DNA of 64,000 bases from Halobacterium hubeiense. Its GTDB lineage: Archaea > Halobacteriota > Halobacteria > Halobacteriales > Halobacteriaceae. Below, in pieces: positions 51,478 to 59,101 of this stretch. The notes beneath the pieces are model-generated. The model searched no databases, was not told where the DNA came from, and worked only from the letters and a program-made list of their open reading frames with translations. The translations under genes were made by a program, and so were the position numbers. The DNA lies in contig NZ_LN831302.1 in NCBI RefSeq assembly GCF_001488575.1, positions 434,001-498,000 of the forward strand, given 5' to 3'. The first letter of the stretch is position 1. Each line of letters begins with the position of its first letter.

Positions 51478-51502
51478 CCGTCGGCGCCGCTCCCTCGAAC
51501 TG

Positions 51503-51538
51503 ATGGGAGTCGCCACGCGGAGGGGTAGCGTTGTCTGA
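51503..51538 (+). CDS. Possible 11-aa leader peptide overlapping the azlC start
   Basis: ATG 51503 encodes MGVATRRGSVV and stops with TGA at 51536-51538, past the azlC TTG. By promoter spacing this ATG is the first base of the transcript. It would be translated as a leaderless frame, with the azlC Shine-Dalgarno site inside it. Coding is uncertain at this length. The arrangement is what is notable. Confidence 0.35.
   Translation: MGVATRRGSVV
51519..51525 (+). promoter_or_regulatory. Shine-Dalgarno site for azlC (TTG start)
   Basis: GGAGGGG ends 5 nt before the TTG at 51531. A strong site with a weak start codon is unusual here, where most genes lack leaders. Confidence 0.6.
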
Positions 51539-52265
51539 AGCCGAACCGACGACCGAGCAGCGCGAGGAGGACGGCGTGCAGTCCGTGGAGTTCAGCGCCG
51601 CGGGACTCCGCGAGGGGTTCGTCGCCGGCTTCCCGGTGGCCGTCGGCGTCGCGGGCTACGGCGTCGTCTTCGGCGTGGTGGCGCGCCGCGCGGGGCTGAG
51701 CGTCGCGGAGGCCGCGGTGATGAGCGCCACCGTGGTCGCGGGCGCCGCGCAGTTGGTCGCCGTGGAACTGTGGGCGGACCCGATTCCGGTGGTCGCGGTC
51801 GTCTCCACGACGCTGCTCGTGAACCTCCGGTACGTGCTGATGGGCGCGGCGCTGCGGCCGTGGCTCGGCCAGCTCTCGGTGCCGCAGGCGTATACGAGCG
51901 TGTTCTTCTTCGCCGACGAGAACTGGGCGCAGTCCATCGGCGTCCTGCGCTCGGGCAGCCACAACGGCGCGTTCCTGCTCGGGAGCGGCCTCGTGCTGTG
52001 GCTGCTGTGGATAGCCTCCACCGTCGTCGGCGCGACCGTCGGCGACCTCGTCGGCGACCCCGCGACGTACGGGCTGGACTTCGTCGCGACCGCGCTGTTC
52101 CTCACGCTCGCCGCCGGCTTCTGGGAGGGCAAAGAGTCGCTGCGGCCGTGGGTCGTCGCGGCGGCCGCCGCGCTCGCCGTCCACGCCGTCGTCCCCGGCG
52201 AGTGGTACATCCTCGCGGGCGCGCTCGCCGGCGCCGCGACCGAGGTGGTGACCTACGATGGTTGA
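51531..52265 (+). CDS. azlC: AzlC family amino-acid exporter subunit
   Basis: The 244-aa membrane protein has an acidic N-terminus, then six or seven helices with the AzlC pattern GLREGFVAGFPVAVGVAGYGVVFG and VVAGAAQLVAVEL-WADPIPVVAV ... LLVNLRYVLMGAAL. With AzlD it exports branched-chain or related hydrophobic amino acids. It starts at TTG 51531 behind a strong Shine-Dalgarno site (51519-51525). azlD overlaps its end by 8 bp. Confidence 0.9.
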   Translation: MSEAEPTTEQREEDGVQSVEFSAAGLREGFVAGFPVAVGVAGYGVVFGVVARRAGLSVAEAAVMSATVVAGAAQLVAVELWADPIPVVAVVSTTLLVNLRYVLMGAALRPWLGQLSVPQAYTSVFFFADENWAQSIGVLRSGSHNGAFLLGSGLVLWLLWIASTVVGATVGDLVGDPATYGLDFVATALFLTLAAGFWEGKESLRPWVVAAAAALAVHAVVPGEWYILAGALAGAATEVVTYDG

Positions 52266-52563
52266 CCTCGACCCGACCGTCGTCGCCGTCATCTTGGCGA
52301 TGGCGGTCGTGACGTACGCGACGAAGGCGGGCGGCTTCTGGCTGCTCGGGCGCGTGGACCTCTCCGAGCGCGCGGAAGCTGGCATCGACGTGCTCCCGGG
52401 CGCGGTCGTCGTCGCGTTCGTCGCGCCCGCGCTCGCTGACGGCGACATCCCCGAGTGGGTCGCCGCGGCCGCGACCGTCGCCGTCGCGCGCAAGACCGGG
52501 AACCTGCTGGTGTCGCTGGCGGTCGGCGTCGCCGTCGTGCTCGCGGTCCGGAACGCGCTGTAG
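52258..52563 (+). CDS. azlD: AzlD family amino-acid exporter subunit
   Basis: The 101-aa protein has three or four helices with the AzlD pattern (VVTYATKAGGFWLLGRVDLSE, DVLPGAVVVAFVAPALADG, VAVARKTGNLLVSLAVGVA). It is the small partner of AzlC, with an 8-bp overlap of the two frames. Confidence 0.9.
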   Translation: MVDLDPTVVAVILAMAVVTYATKAGGFWLLGRVDLSERAEAGIDVLPGAVVVAFVAPALADGDIPEWVAAAATVAVARKTGNLLVSLAVGVAVVLAVRNAL

Positions 52564-52585
52564 CGCGGGCCGCCCTGCGCCACAC

Positions 52586-52592
52586 CTTTTGT
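52586..52592 (+). promoter_or_regulatory. TATA-like box upstream of the DUF418 gene
   Basis: CTTTTGT is centred 28 bp before a GTG at 52617, inside the short frame that leads into the DUF418 gene. Confidence 0.45.
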
Positions 52593-52604
52593 GTCGGCTC
52601 GCTA

Positions 52605-52676
52605 ATGAACGGGCGAGTGACTGACATCGACGCGACGACCGGAACCGCGGCCCGCGAGTCGGAGCGCGGCCGATGA
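52605..52676 (+). CDS. Possible 19-23-aa frame coupled to the DUF418 gene
   Basis: ATG 52605 (or GTG 52617, which fits the TATA spacing) opens a frame MNGRVTDIDATTGTAARESE.. that ends at TGA 52674-52676. It overlaps the DUF418 ATG as ATGA. No other start for the short frame is needed. The coupling geometry is the same as between real gene pairs in this window. Confidence 0.35.
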   Translation: MNGRVTDIDATTGTAARESERGR

Positions 52677-53896
52677 GCGGCGAGGGCGGGCCGACCCCGC
52701 CGTCCGAGCGCGTGGTCGGCCTCGACGCCCTCCGCGGGTTCGCGCTGCTCGGGATTCTGGTCGTCAACGTCCGGCTGTTCTCGATGCCCGAGGTCGTCCT
52801 GCTCAATCCGACGGCGTACGGCGACTTCGCGGGCGCGAACTACTGGGCGTGGTTCGCGGGTCACGTCCTCGTCGAGCAGAAGTTCATCACGCTGTTCACG
52901 CTGCTGTTCGGCGGCGGCATCGCGCTGTTCGTCCGCAACCGTGAGCGCCGCGGCGAGCCCGCGCTCGCCCTCCACCTCCGGCGGTCGGGCTTGCTCGTCG
53001 CGTTCGGCTTGCTGCACGCCTACCTGCTGTGGTACGGCGACGTGCTCGTCGCGTACGGCGTCACCGCGCTCTGGGTCGTCGGCGCGCGCCACGAGCCCGC
53101 GCGGCGGCAGGCGGTACTCGGGCTCGGGTTGCTCTTCGTGCCGTCCGCGACGGAAGTCGCGTCCGCGCTGTTCGCGGACCTCTCGGCGTTCGCGCAGACG
53201 TGGCGGCCGGCCGAGGCGGCGCTCCGCGCCGAAATCGAGACGTACCGCAGCGGCTGGCTCGCGCAGCTGGCCCACCGCGTCCCGACCGCGTTCGAGCGAC
53301 AGACCAGCGGCTACCTCGCGTCGACTGGCTGGCGCGTGAGCGGGTCGATGCTGCTCGGGATGGCGCTGTTCGAGTGGGGCGTCCTGACGAACGACCGCTC
53401 GGAGCGGTTCTACCGGCGGCTCGCGGCCGTCGGCGGCACCACCGGGCTCGCAATCGCGCTCGCCGGCGTCTGGTACGTCGAAGCGAGCGGCTGGACGCCG
53501 GCCGCTGGCCTGCTCTGGCGGCAGTTCAACTACTGGGGGAGCCTCCCGCTCGCCGGCGCGTACGTCGCGGTCGTCATGCTGTACGCGCGACGGCGGCCCG
53601 ACGGCGTGCTGACGCGGACGCTGGCCGGCGTCGGCCGCACCGCGTTCAGCAACTACCTCCTCCAGAGCGTGCTCGCCACGACCGTCTTCTACGGGCACGG
53701 CCTCGGGCTGTTCGGGCGCGTGACGCGGTTCGAGGCGCTGGGCGTCGTCGCCGCCATCTGGGCCGTCCAAGTGGCGCTGACCGTGCTGTGGCTGCGGCGC
53801 TATCGCTACGGGCCGATGGAGTGGCTCTGGCGCACGCTCACGTACGGCGAGCGCCAGCCACTCAGCGCCGGGCGCGAGGACGACAGCTCGGCGTAG
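52673..53896 (+). CDS. DUF418 family membrane protein
   Basis: The 407-aa protein has about ten helices and the family opening ERVVGLDALRGFALLGILVVN, with GDVLVAYGVTALWVVGA, MLLGMALFEWGVL, and a C-terminal FSNYLLQSVLATTVFYGHGLGLFGRV-type DUF418 region. The family resembles acyltransferase/heparan-acetyltransferase membrane proteins. The substrate is unknown. Its start overlaps a short upstream frame by 4 nt. Confidence 0.88.
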   Translation: MSGEGGPTPPSERVVGLDALRGFALLGILVVNVRLFSMPEVVLLNPTAYGDFAGANYWAWFAGHVLVEQKFITLFTLLFGGGIALFVRNRERRGEPALALHLRRSGLLVAFGLLHAYLLWYGDVLVAYGVTALWVVGARHEPARRQAVLGLGLLFVPSATEVASALFADLSAFAQTWRPAEAALRAEIETYRSGWLAQLAHRVPTAFERQTSGYLASTGWRVSGSMLLGMALFEWGVLTNDRSERFYRRLAAVGGTTGLAIALAGVWYVEASGWTPAAGLLWRQFNYWGSLPLAGAYVAVVMLYARRRPDGVLTRTLAGVGRTAFSNYLLQSVLATTVFYGHGLGLFGRVTRFEALGVVAAIWAVQVALTVLWLRRYRYGPMEWLWRTLTYGERQPLSAGREDDSSA

Positions 53897-53978
53897 TTCG
53901 GATCGCCGCTCCGCGCCGCGAACCAGCGGCGTAGTTTCATCCAGAATACGTATTTGGGTAGCGGTACAACGGCCGTCC

Positions 53979-54503
53979 ATGCAGTCCCCGGACCTGCAGA
54001 CCCTCCAGACCGCGTACCGTCGGTACGGCCCCGGAACGGACCGCGACGACCTCGCCGCGGGCTACGCGGCGGCGACCGGAGCCGTCCTCGTGGCGGCACT
54101 GTACGCCGCGTCCGTCTGGGCAATCGACGCCGAGGTCGTCGACCTCGGCTGGACGCCGTACTTCGCGACCATCGAGTACCACTCGGCCGTCGACCTCGCG
54201 ACGACGGGGTTGCTGTTCGCCGTGCCGGCGGCGTTCCTCGTCGGCGTCGCCGGGTGGCGAATCGCCCCAGCCCGGAGCGCGTTCCGCGGGGCGGTCGTGG
54301 GCGCGGTCGGCGCCGTGGCGGCGTACCTCGTGGCGTTCGTCCCGCTCGCGGCGGGCGCCGTCGCGGCCGGCGGGGTCGCGAACCCGTTCGAACTGGCGGC
54401 GGTCGCCGTCGCTGCCGCGCTCGTGCTCACGTGGTGGCTCGCGGTTCCCGTCGGCGGGCTCGTGGGCGTCGTGTACGCCGCTCGCCGCCCGACCCCGGCG
54501 TAA
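53979..54503 (+). CDS. Four-helix membrane protein, 174 aa
   Basis: The hydrophobic helices are about 35-55, 75-95, 105-130 and 135-165. The N-terminal 30 residues (SPDLQTLQTAYRRYGPGTDRDD) are soluble. Ala/Gly/Val-rich helices give no family signature I recognise. An AT-rich promoter stretch near 53944-53952 (ATACGTATT) is centred about 30 bp before the ATG. Confidence 0.65.
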   Translation: MQSPDLQTLQTAYRRYGPGTDRDDLAAGYAAATGAVLVAALYAASVWAIDAEVVDLGWTPYFATIEYHSAVDLATTGLLFAVPAAFLVGVAGWRIAPARSAFRGAVVGAVGAVAAYLVAFVPLAAGAVAAGGVANPFELAAVAVAAALVLTWWLAVPVGGLVGVVYAARRPTPA

Positions 54504-54548
54504 AATCGCGCTCGTCGCCGGCGCTGTGCGGCGGCGACGGAAGCCCGT

Positions 54549-55691
54549 CTACTTCAGGAGCCGCTGTGCGATAGTATTCCGGAGCACTTCGCTGGTGCCT
54601 TCGTAGATTTCGTTGAGCTTCGCGTCCCGGTAGTAGCGCTCGACGGCGAAGTCCTTCGTGTAGCCGTAGCCGCCGTGAATCTGGATGCCCTCGTTGGTGA
54701 CCTCCCGAGAGATTTCGGAGGCGTAGAGCTTCGCCTGCGCGGCGTCCTTGATGAAGTCCTCGCCGCGCATCTTCTTGTCCGCGGCGCGGTGCATCAGCAG
54801 TTTCGCGGACTGAATCTTCGTGTCCATGTCCGCGAGCTTGTGCTGGATGGCCTGGAAGTCGCTGATGGGCTGGTCGAACTGCTCGCGGGCCTGCGCGTAG
54901 TCGAGGCTGTCGTCGAGTGCGGCCCGCGCGAGGCCGATGGAGCGCGCGGCGATGGTGATGCGGCCGCCGTTCAGCGTCTCCAGGGCCTGCCGGAAGCCGT
55001 CGCCCTCCTCGCCGACCAGCCGGTCGGCGGGCACGCGCAGGTCGTCGAAGCGCAGTTCCGCGGTCGGACAGCCCTTGTCGCCGAGCTTGTCCTCGGTGCC
55101 CTCGACGTAGAAGCCGTCGTCCTCGTCGGGGCGCACGACGAACGACGAGATGCCCTCGTGGCCGGCGTCGGGGTCGGTCTTCGCGAACAGCGTCACCGTG
55201 TCCGCGACGCTCCCGTTCGAAATCCAGAGCTTCTCGCCGTTGATGACGTACTCGTCGCCGTCCCGCTCGGCGGTGGTCTCCATCGCGGGGACGTCCGAGC
55301 CCGCGCCCGCCTCCGAGAGCGCGAACGCGCCGACGTCGTCGCCGCGGTTCATCGCCGCGAGGTACTCCTGCTTCTGGTCCTCGTCGCCGTACTGGTAGAG
55401 GACGTTCCCCGCGAGGCTCGTGTGCGCCGCGACGACCGTGCCGAGGCCGCCGCTCCCGCGCGCGATTTCTTCGAGGGCGAGCGCGTAGGAGTGGTAGTCT
55501 AGGCCCGCGCCGTCGTACTCCTCGGGGAACGGCATCCCCATCAGGCCGAGCTCGCTCATCTGATCGACGAGGTCCTGCGGGAACTCGTCGTCGTGGTCGA
55601 TGTCCTCCGCCCGGGGAATCACTTCCTCGTCGACGAAGTCCGAGACCATCTCCTTGATTTGGCGCTGCTCGTCACTGAGGCTGAAGTCCAT
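54549..55691 (-). CDS. Acyl-CoA dehydrogenase
   Basis: The 380-aa flavoenzyme oxidises acyl-CoA to enoyl-CoA. It has FALSEAGAGSDVPAMETTAERDGDEYVINGEKLWISNGS by sense (residues about 127-165), the FAD-binding QRLL end, and the catalytic Glu in NEIYEGTSEVLRNTIAQRL at the C-terminus. The length is standard. The substrate chain length is unknown. A minus-strand AGCTAAAG box at 55715-55722 precedes the ATG by 27 bp. Confidence 0.94.
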   Translation of the reverse strand: MDFSLSDEQRQIKEMVSDFVDEEVIPRAEDIDHDDEFPQDLVDQMSELGLMGMPFPEEYDGAGLDYHSYALALEEIARGSGGLGTVVAAHTSLAGNVLYQYGDEDQKQEYLAAMNRGDDVGAFALSEAGAGSDVPAMETTAERDGDEYVINGEKLWISNGSVADTVTLFAKTDPDAGHEGISSFVVRPDEDDGFYVEGTEDKLGDKGCPTAELRFDDLRVPADRLVGEEGDGFRQALETLNGGRITIAARSIGLARAALDDSLDYAQAREQFDQPISDFQAIQHKLADMDTKIQSAKLLMHRAADKKMRGEDFIKDAAQAKLYASEISREVTNEGIQIHGGYGYTKDFAVERYYRDAKLNEIYEGTSEVLRNTIAQRLLK

Positions 55692-55731
55692 ACGCGAAAC
55701 TTGCCGGGTCGTTCCTTTAGCTTTCTCATAA

Positions 55732-55756
55732 GCGTGGCCGACCGCAGGGAGGCCAC
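55732..55756 (+). repeat. Copy C of the 25-bp intergenic element
   Basis: GCGTGGCCGA followed by CCGCAGGGAGGCCAC. It lies between the divergent acyl-CoA dehydrogenase and squalene/phytoene synthase genes, with GGGAGC, GCGAGCAGCG stretches behind it as in copy B. Confidence 0.7.
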
Positions 55757-55926
55757 GTTACGGCGAGCGGGGAGCGAAGCGATGCGTGAGCGTCGTGTTC
55801 GACCGGAGCGAACCGGTCTCCTGTGCGGCGAGCGCCGCGAGTCGCGAGCAGCGCGGGGGACGTGTCGGTTCGTCGGGCTGACCCCCGTCCCTTTTTGCGC
55901 GTGGTCCCCGTAACGGGGGTATAGCG

Positions 55927-56973
55927 ATGGTCGGAGGCCAACAGTCCCCACAGCCCGCGGCCGACGAGCGCGCGTGGTGCCACGACGCCGTGCAGGACGT
56001 CTCCCGCACGTTCGCGTTGACTATCGACGCGCTCGAAGAGCCGATGGCGACCCGCATCTGCGTCGGCTACCTGCTGTGCCGGGTTGCCGACACCGTCGAG
56101 GACGCCACGTCGATACCGCCCGCCGAGCAGGCCGAACTCCTGCGGACGTACGACAGCGTGCTCGACCCCGCCGACGAGACCGGGGTCGCGGCGTTCCGCG
56201 AGGACGTGGAGCCGCACCTGCCGGCCGAACTGGACGCCGACTGGACGGTCGTCGCGGAGGCGCCCCGCGTCCTGCGGGCGTTCGAGAGCCTCGACGCGGA
56301 CGCGCAGGCCGCGATTCGGCCGACCGTCCGCGAGATGACCACGGGGATGGCGTCGTTCGTGGAGCGGTACGCCGACGACGGCGGCCTCCGCATCCAGTCC
56401 GTCGAGGAGCTAGAGGAGTACTGCTGGTACGTGGCCGGGACCGTGGGGGAGCTGGTCACGGAGCTGCTGGCGGCGGACGCCGCCCGCGAAGACGCGGCGA
56501 CGATGCGCGAGCACGCGCGGTCGTTCGCCCTCCTCCTCCAGCTCGTGAACGTCGCGAAGGACGTCCGGCCGGACTACCACGAGGAGAACAACGTCTACCT
56601 GCCGGCGTCGTGGCTGGACGAGGCGGGCGTCGAGCCCGAGGCGGTGGCGGACCCGTCGAACGCGGCCGGCGTGGGCAACGTCGTCGAGCGCGTCGTCGAC
56701 CGCGCTCGGGGGTACGCCGACGGCGCGCAGCGGTGGCTGGAGGCGATGCCGACGACTAGCGGGAACACGCTGGCGGCGTGGACGGTGCCGTACCTGCTGG
56801 CGGTCGGGACGATGCGCGAGCTCCGCGACCGACCCGGGGACGTCGTCGAGGACGGCGACGTGAAGGTCTCGCGGGCGGAAGTCCACGCGGTGCTGGCGCG
56901 GGTCACGGGCGACTTCGACCGCGCGGCGCTGGACCGCCTGCGCGAGCGCATCGCCACCCAGTCGCTGGCCTGA
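55927..56973 (+). CDS. Squalene/phytoene synthase family protein
   Basis: The 348-aa trans-isoprenyl condensing enzyme joins two isoprenyl diphosphates head to head. The first Asp-rich motif is CRVADTVEDA (about residues 58-67). The second region is QLVNVAKDVRPDYHEENNVYLP, with lysine where many enzymes have arginine. YCWYVAGTVGELVTELL is typical. Haloarchaea need both squalene and carotenoids, and sequence alone does not decide which product this makes. A CTTTTTGC box is at 55891-55897. Confidence 0.85.
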   Translation: MVGGQQSPQPAADERAWCHDAVQDVSRTFALTIDALEEPMATRICVGYLLCRVADTVEDATSIPPAEQAELLRTYDSVLDPADETGVAAFREDVEPHLPAELDADWTVVAEAPRVLRAFESLDADAQAAIRPTVREMTTGMASFVERYADDGGLRIQSVEELEEYCWYVAGTVGELVTELLAADAAREDAATMREHARSFALLLQLVNVAKDVRPDYHEENNVYLPASWLDEAGVEPEAVADPSNAAGVGNVVERVVDRARGYADGAQRWLEAMPTTSGNTLAAWTVPYLLAVGTMRELRDRPGDVVEDGDVKVSRAEVHAVLARVTGDFDRAALDRLRERIATQSLA

Positions 56974-57013
56974 ACCCGGAACGCGTTAGTCGCTGCCGCC
57001 GCCACTGCTTCTC

Positions 57014-57709
57014 ATGGAGACTGTCGCCGACATCGTCGCGAGTCTCGACGACCCCGACCGGCCGGTCGTGCACGCCGACCGCGTCCACGACGCCCGCGAG
57101 TTCCGGTCGCAGACGTACAAGACCGGGAACGCGCTCCGGCACTGCGGCGTCCGCGAGGAGGCCGGCGTCGCGATTCTGGACGTGCCCGCGCCCGCCGCGC
57201 TCCAGACGTTCTTCGGGGCGGCGCTGCTGGGCGCGACCGTGGAGTTCGGGCCGGACCGCGTGGTGGAGGCGCGCGTGCTCGCGGGGCCGACCGTGGAACT
57301 CGGCGAGTACGACCTGCCGCCGGGCGGCCAGCGCGTCGGCTGGGGGGAGCCGCCCGCGGACCCGTCGTGGACGTACTTCGAGCGCGACGTCTGGAGCGAG
57401 AACCCGACGTTCCCGGAGCCGTCGGTCACGGCGGAGACCGAACTGCTCGCCGGCGTCACGCACGGCGCGGCCGTCGAGGCGGCCCGGCGCGTCGCCGAGG
57501 AGTACGACGCCAAGGACCGCGTCGCGGTGCGCGCGCCGCTCGCGGAGCCCGGGACGGTCGTCGCCGGCGTGCTCGCGCCGCTGCTGGCGGGCGCGTCGAT
57601 AGTGCTGCCGCCCGCCGGCGGCGCGGGAACGGTCGCGGTCGCGACGGATGACGCGCCCGAGGACCGCGTGGTCGCGCCCGCCGACGCCGCGCCGTCGCCC
57701 GACGTGTGA
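57014..57709 (+). CDS. Truncated acyl-CoA synthetase (ANL)-like domain, 231 aa
   Basis: The protein has the N-terminal ANL layout (VVHADRVHDAREFRSQTYKTGNALRHCGVREEAGVAILDVPAPAALQTFFGAALLGATV by sense), which places the substrate-binding fold. It lacks the SGTTGxPKG phosphate loop and the C-terminal lysine lid. It is about a third of the length of acetyl-CoA synthetase and probably cannot adenylate. It may be a regulatory or degenerate form. A GCGTTAGT box at 56983-56989 is centred 28 bp before the ATG. Confidence 0.6.
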   Translation: METVADIVASLDDPDRPVVHADRVHDAREFRSQTYKTGNALRHCGVREEAGVAILDVPAPAALQTFFGAALLGATVEFGPDRVVEARVLAGPTVELGEYDLPPGGQRVGWGEPPADPSWTYFERDVWSENPTFPEPSVTAETELLAGVTHGAAVEAARRVAEEYDAKDRVAVRAPLAEPGTVVAGVLAPLLAGASIVLPPAGGAGTVAVATDDAPEDRVVAPADAAPSPDV

Positions 57710-57734
57710 GTGGGTACCACTCTCGCGGAACCGC

Positions 57735-57740
57735 TATTAT
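57735..57740 (+). promoter_or_regulatory. TATA box for the 57-aa frame and acetyltransferase pair
   Basis: TATTAT is centred 26-28 bp before the GTG at 57763, making that GTG the likely first codon of the transcript. Confidence 0.55.
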
Positions 57741-57762
57741 CCGGGGGTGAAATGGGGGAGAC

Positions 57763-57936
57763 GTGCCAGACGCAGTCATCTACTGGGGCGGCCGAGCCTC
57801 CACGGGCGCGGCCGAGTCGGAGCGCGCCGACGGCGCCCCCGAGGGCGACGAGCGCGACGGCGACACCCGACGCGACACACATCGAATCGCGGCAGCGAGC
57901 GGCAGCGAATCGAGCGGCGACGCGGTGAGCGAGTGA
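57763..57936 (+). CDS. Possible 57-aa acidic protein coupled to tandem acetyltransferases
   Basis: GTG 57763 starts a frame of 57 codons, MPDAVIYWGGRASTG.. followed by an acidic Asp/Glu/Ser-rich stretch and ending ..GDAVSE. Its TGA (57934-57936) shares the A with the ATG of the next gene (TGATG). A TATA box sits at the leaderless distance. The first residues look structured and the rest disordered. I recognise no family. It could also be a non-coding leader. Confidence 0.45.
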   Translation: MPDAVIYWGGRASTGAAESERADGAPEGDERDGDTRRDTHRIAAASGSESSGDAVSE

Positions 57937-58502
57937 TGCCCGGGCCGATACTCGAAGTCGGCGACGACCTCGTGTTGCGGACCGTCGAGCGGGAGGACGC
58001 GGCGTTCCTCCAGCGGCTGTTCACGGACCCGTACGCGCGCCTCGGCGTCCACGCGGGCGGCCACAAGAGCGAGGCCGAGGTCGAGGAGTTCGTCGAGGAG
58101 GAAGTCGAGGACGACGACAACGCCGCCTACCTCGCTTGCGTGGACGGCGAGGACGCGCCCTACGACCACCCGGACGACGACGAGACGACACCCGTGGCGT
58201 TCGTGTTCGCGAGCCACGTCGACCGCGACCGCCCGGGGCTCGTGCTGTGGGTGCCCGAGGAACACCGCGGCGAGGGCTACGGCGCCGCCGCAATCGACCT
58301 CGCGCTGAAGGGGCTGTTCCGCACGTACGACGCCCACACGGTCGGCGCGGAAGTGCTGGAAGGCGACGACTACACGCGCGAGGCGTTCGAGGGCGCCGGC
58401 TTCACCGACGAGGGCCGCGGCCGCGAGGTGTGGTTCGCAGAGGGCGCGTACCAGGACGCCGTCGAGTACGGCTTACTCCGCGAGGAGTGGGAGGGTCGAT
58501 GA
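57936..58502 (+). CDS. GNAT family N-acetyltransferase (RimJ/RimL-like), copy 1
   Basis: The 188-aa protein has ILEVGDDLVLRTVEREDAAFLQRLFTDPYARLGV at the N-terminus and the acetyl-CoA loop WVPEEHRGEGYGAAAIDLAL (R-G-E-G-Y-G). It ends with the hydrophobic GLLREEWEG tail. It is about one-third identical by eye to the next gene and probably arose by duplication. Its start shares a base with the stop of a 57-codon frame upstream, and its stop overlaps the ATG of copy 2. Confidence 0.87.
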   Translation: MPGPILEVGDDLVLRTVEREDAAFLQRLFTDPYARLGVHAGGHKSEAEVEEFVEEEVEDDDNAAYLACVDGEDAPYDHPDDDETTPVAFVFASHVDRDRPGLVLWVPEEHRGEGYGAAAIDLALKGLFRTYDAHTVGAEVLEGDDYTREAFEGAGFTDEGRGREVWFAEGAYQDAVEYGLLREEWEGR

Positions 58503-59068
58503 TGCCGGGGCCGGTCGTCACCGAGGGCGAGCGCGTCACGTTCCGCACCGTCGAGCGCGACGACGCGGCGTTCATCCAGCGCTCCTGCACGGACCCCCGC
58601 ATCCGGTACTCGCTGGGGTCGATTCACCACCGCTCGCGCGCCCAGCAGGAGGAAGGCATCGAGAGCTGGATCGAGAGCGAGGGTACCGCGACGTTCGTCG
58701 CGTGCGACGACGCCGCGGACGCGCCCCGCGGCCACCCCGACGACGACGAGACGACGCCCATCGGGAGCTTCAACGCCCGGCACGTGGACGGCGACCGCGT
58801 GTGGCTGTCCTACTGGCTGCTCCCCGAGTACCACGGCGAGGGCTACGGCCGCGACATGGCCGAGACGGGCATCGACTACGTCTTCGAGAACTACGACGTC
58901 CACGGCATCACCGCGGGCGCCTACGAGTTCAACGACGCCTCCCGCGGGCTGTTGGAGGCGATGGGGTTCACGCAGGTCGCGCGCCGCCGCGAGTCCCGGT
59001 ACATCGACGGCGACTACTACGACGAGGTGCGCTACGACCTGCTGCGCCGCGAGTGGGCCGAACAGTAA
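58499..59068 (+). CDS. GNAT family N-acetyltransferase (RimJ/RimL-like), copy 2
   Basis: The 189-aa protein opens MMPGPVVTEGERVTFRTVERDDAAFIQRSCTDPRIRYSLG by sense and has LLPEYHGEGYGRDMAETGIDY as acetyl-CoA site. The layout parallels copy 1, including the HPDDDETTPI turn and the LLRREW end. The first ATG of an ATGATG pair overlaps the copy 1 stop (ATGA). GGAGG lies just ahead. The likely targets are N-termini or small molecules. Confidence 0.87.
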   Translation: MMPGPVVTEGERVTFRTVERDDAAFIQRSCTDPRIRYSLGSIHHRSRAQQEEGIESWIESEGTATFVACDDAADAPRGHPDDDETTPIGSFNARHVDGDRVWLSYWLLPEYHGEGYGRDMAETGIDYVFENYDVHGITAGAYEFNDASRGLLEAMGFTQVARRRESRYIDGDYYDEVRYDLLRREWAEQ

Positions 59069-59070
59069 CC

Positions 59071-59078
59071 CTTTTTTG
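59071..59078 (+). promoter_or_regulatory. TATA box for the Nudix-like gene
   Basis: CTTTTTTG is centred 27 bp before the GTG at 59102, which favours that start over the GTG at 59093. Confidence 0.5.
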
Positions 59079-59101
59079 CGCGTGCTCGGTCGGTGTGGGC
59101 C

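Noticed and set aside
51503-52265. Frameshift in azlC linking ATG 51503 to the main frame
   Set aside because: The TTG 51531 has a strong Shine-Dalgarno site and gives a complete AzlC, so no sequencing error is needed.
55891-55897. TTTTTGCGC as a dispersed element (also near 12682, 13080, 59071)
   Set aside because: At 55891 and 59071 it is best read as a TATA-type promoter box and at the others as T-tracts after stop codons, so one shared element is not needed.
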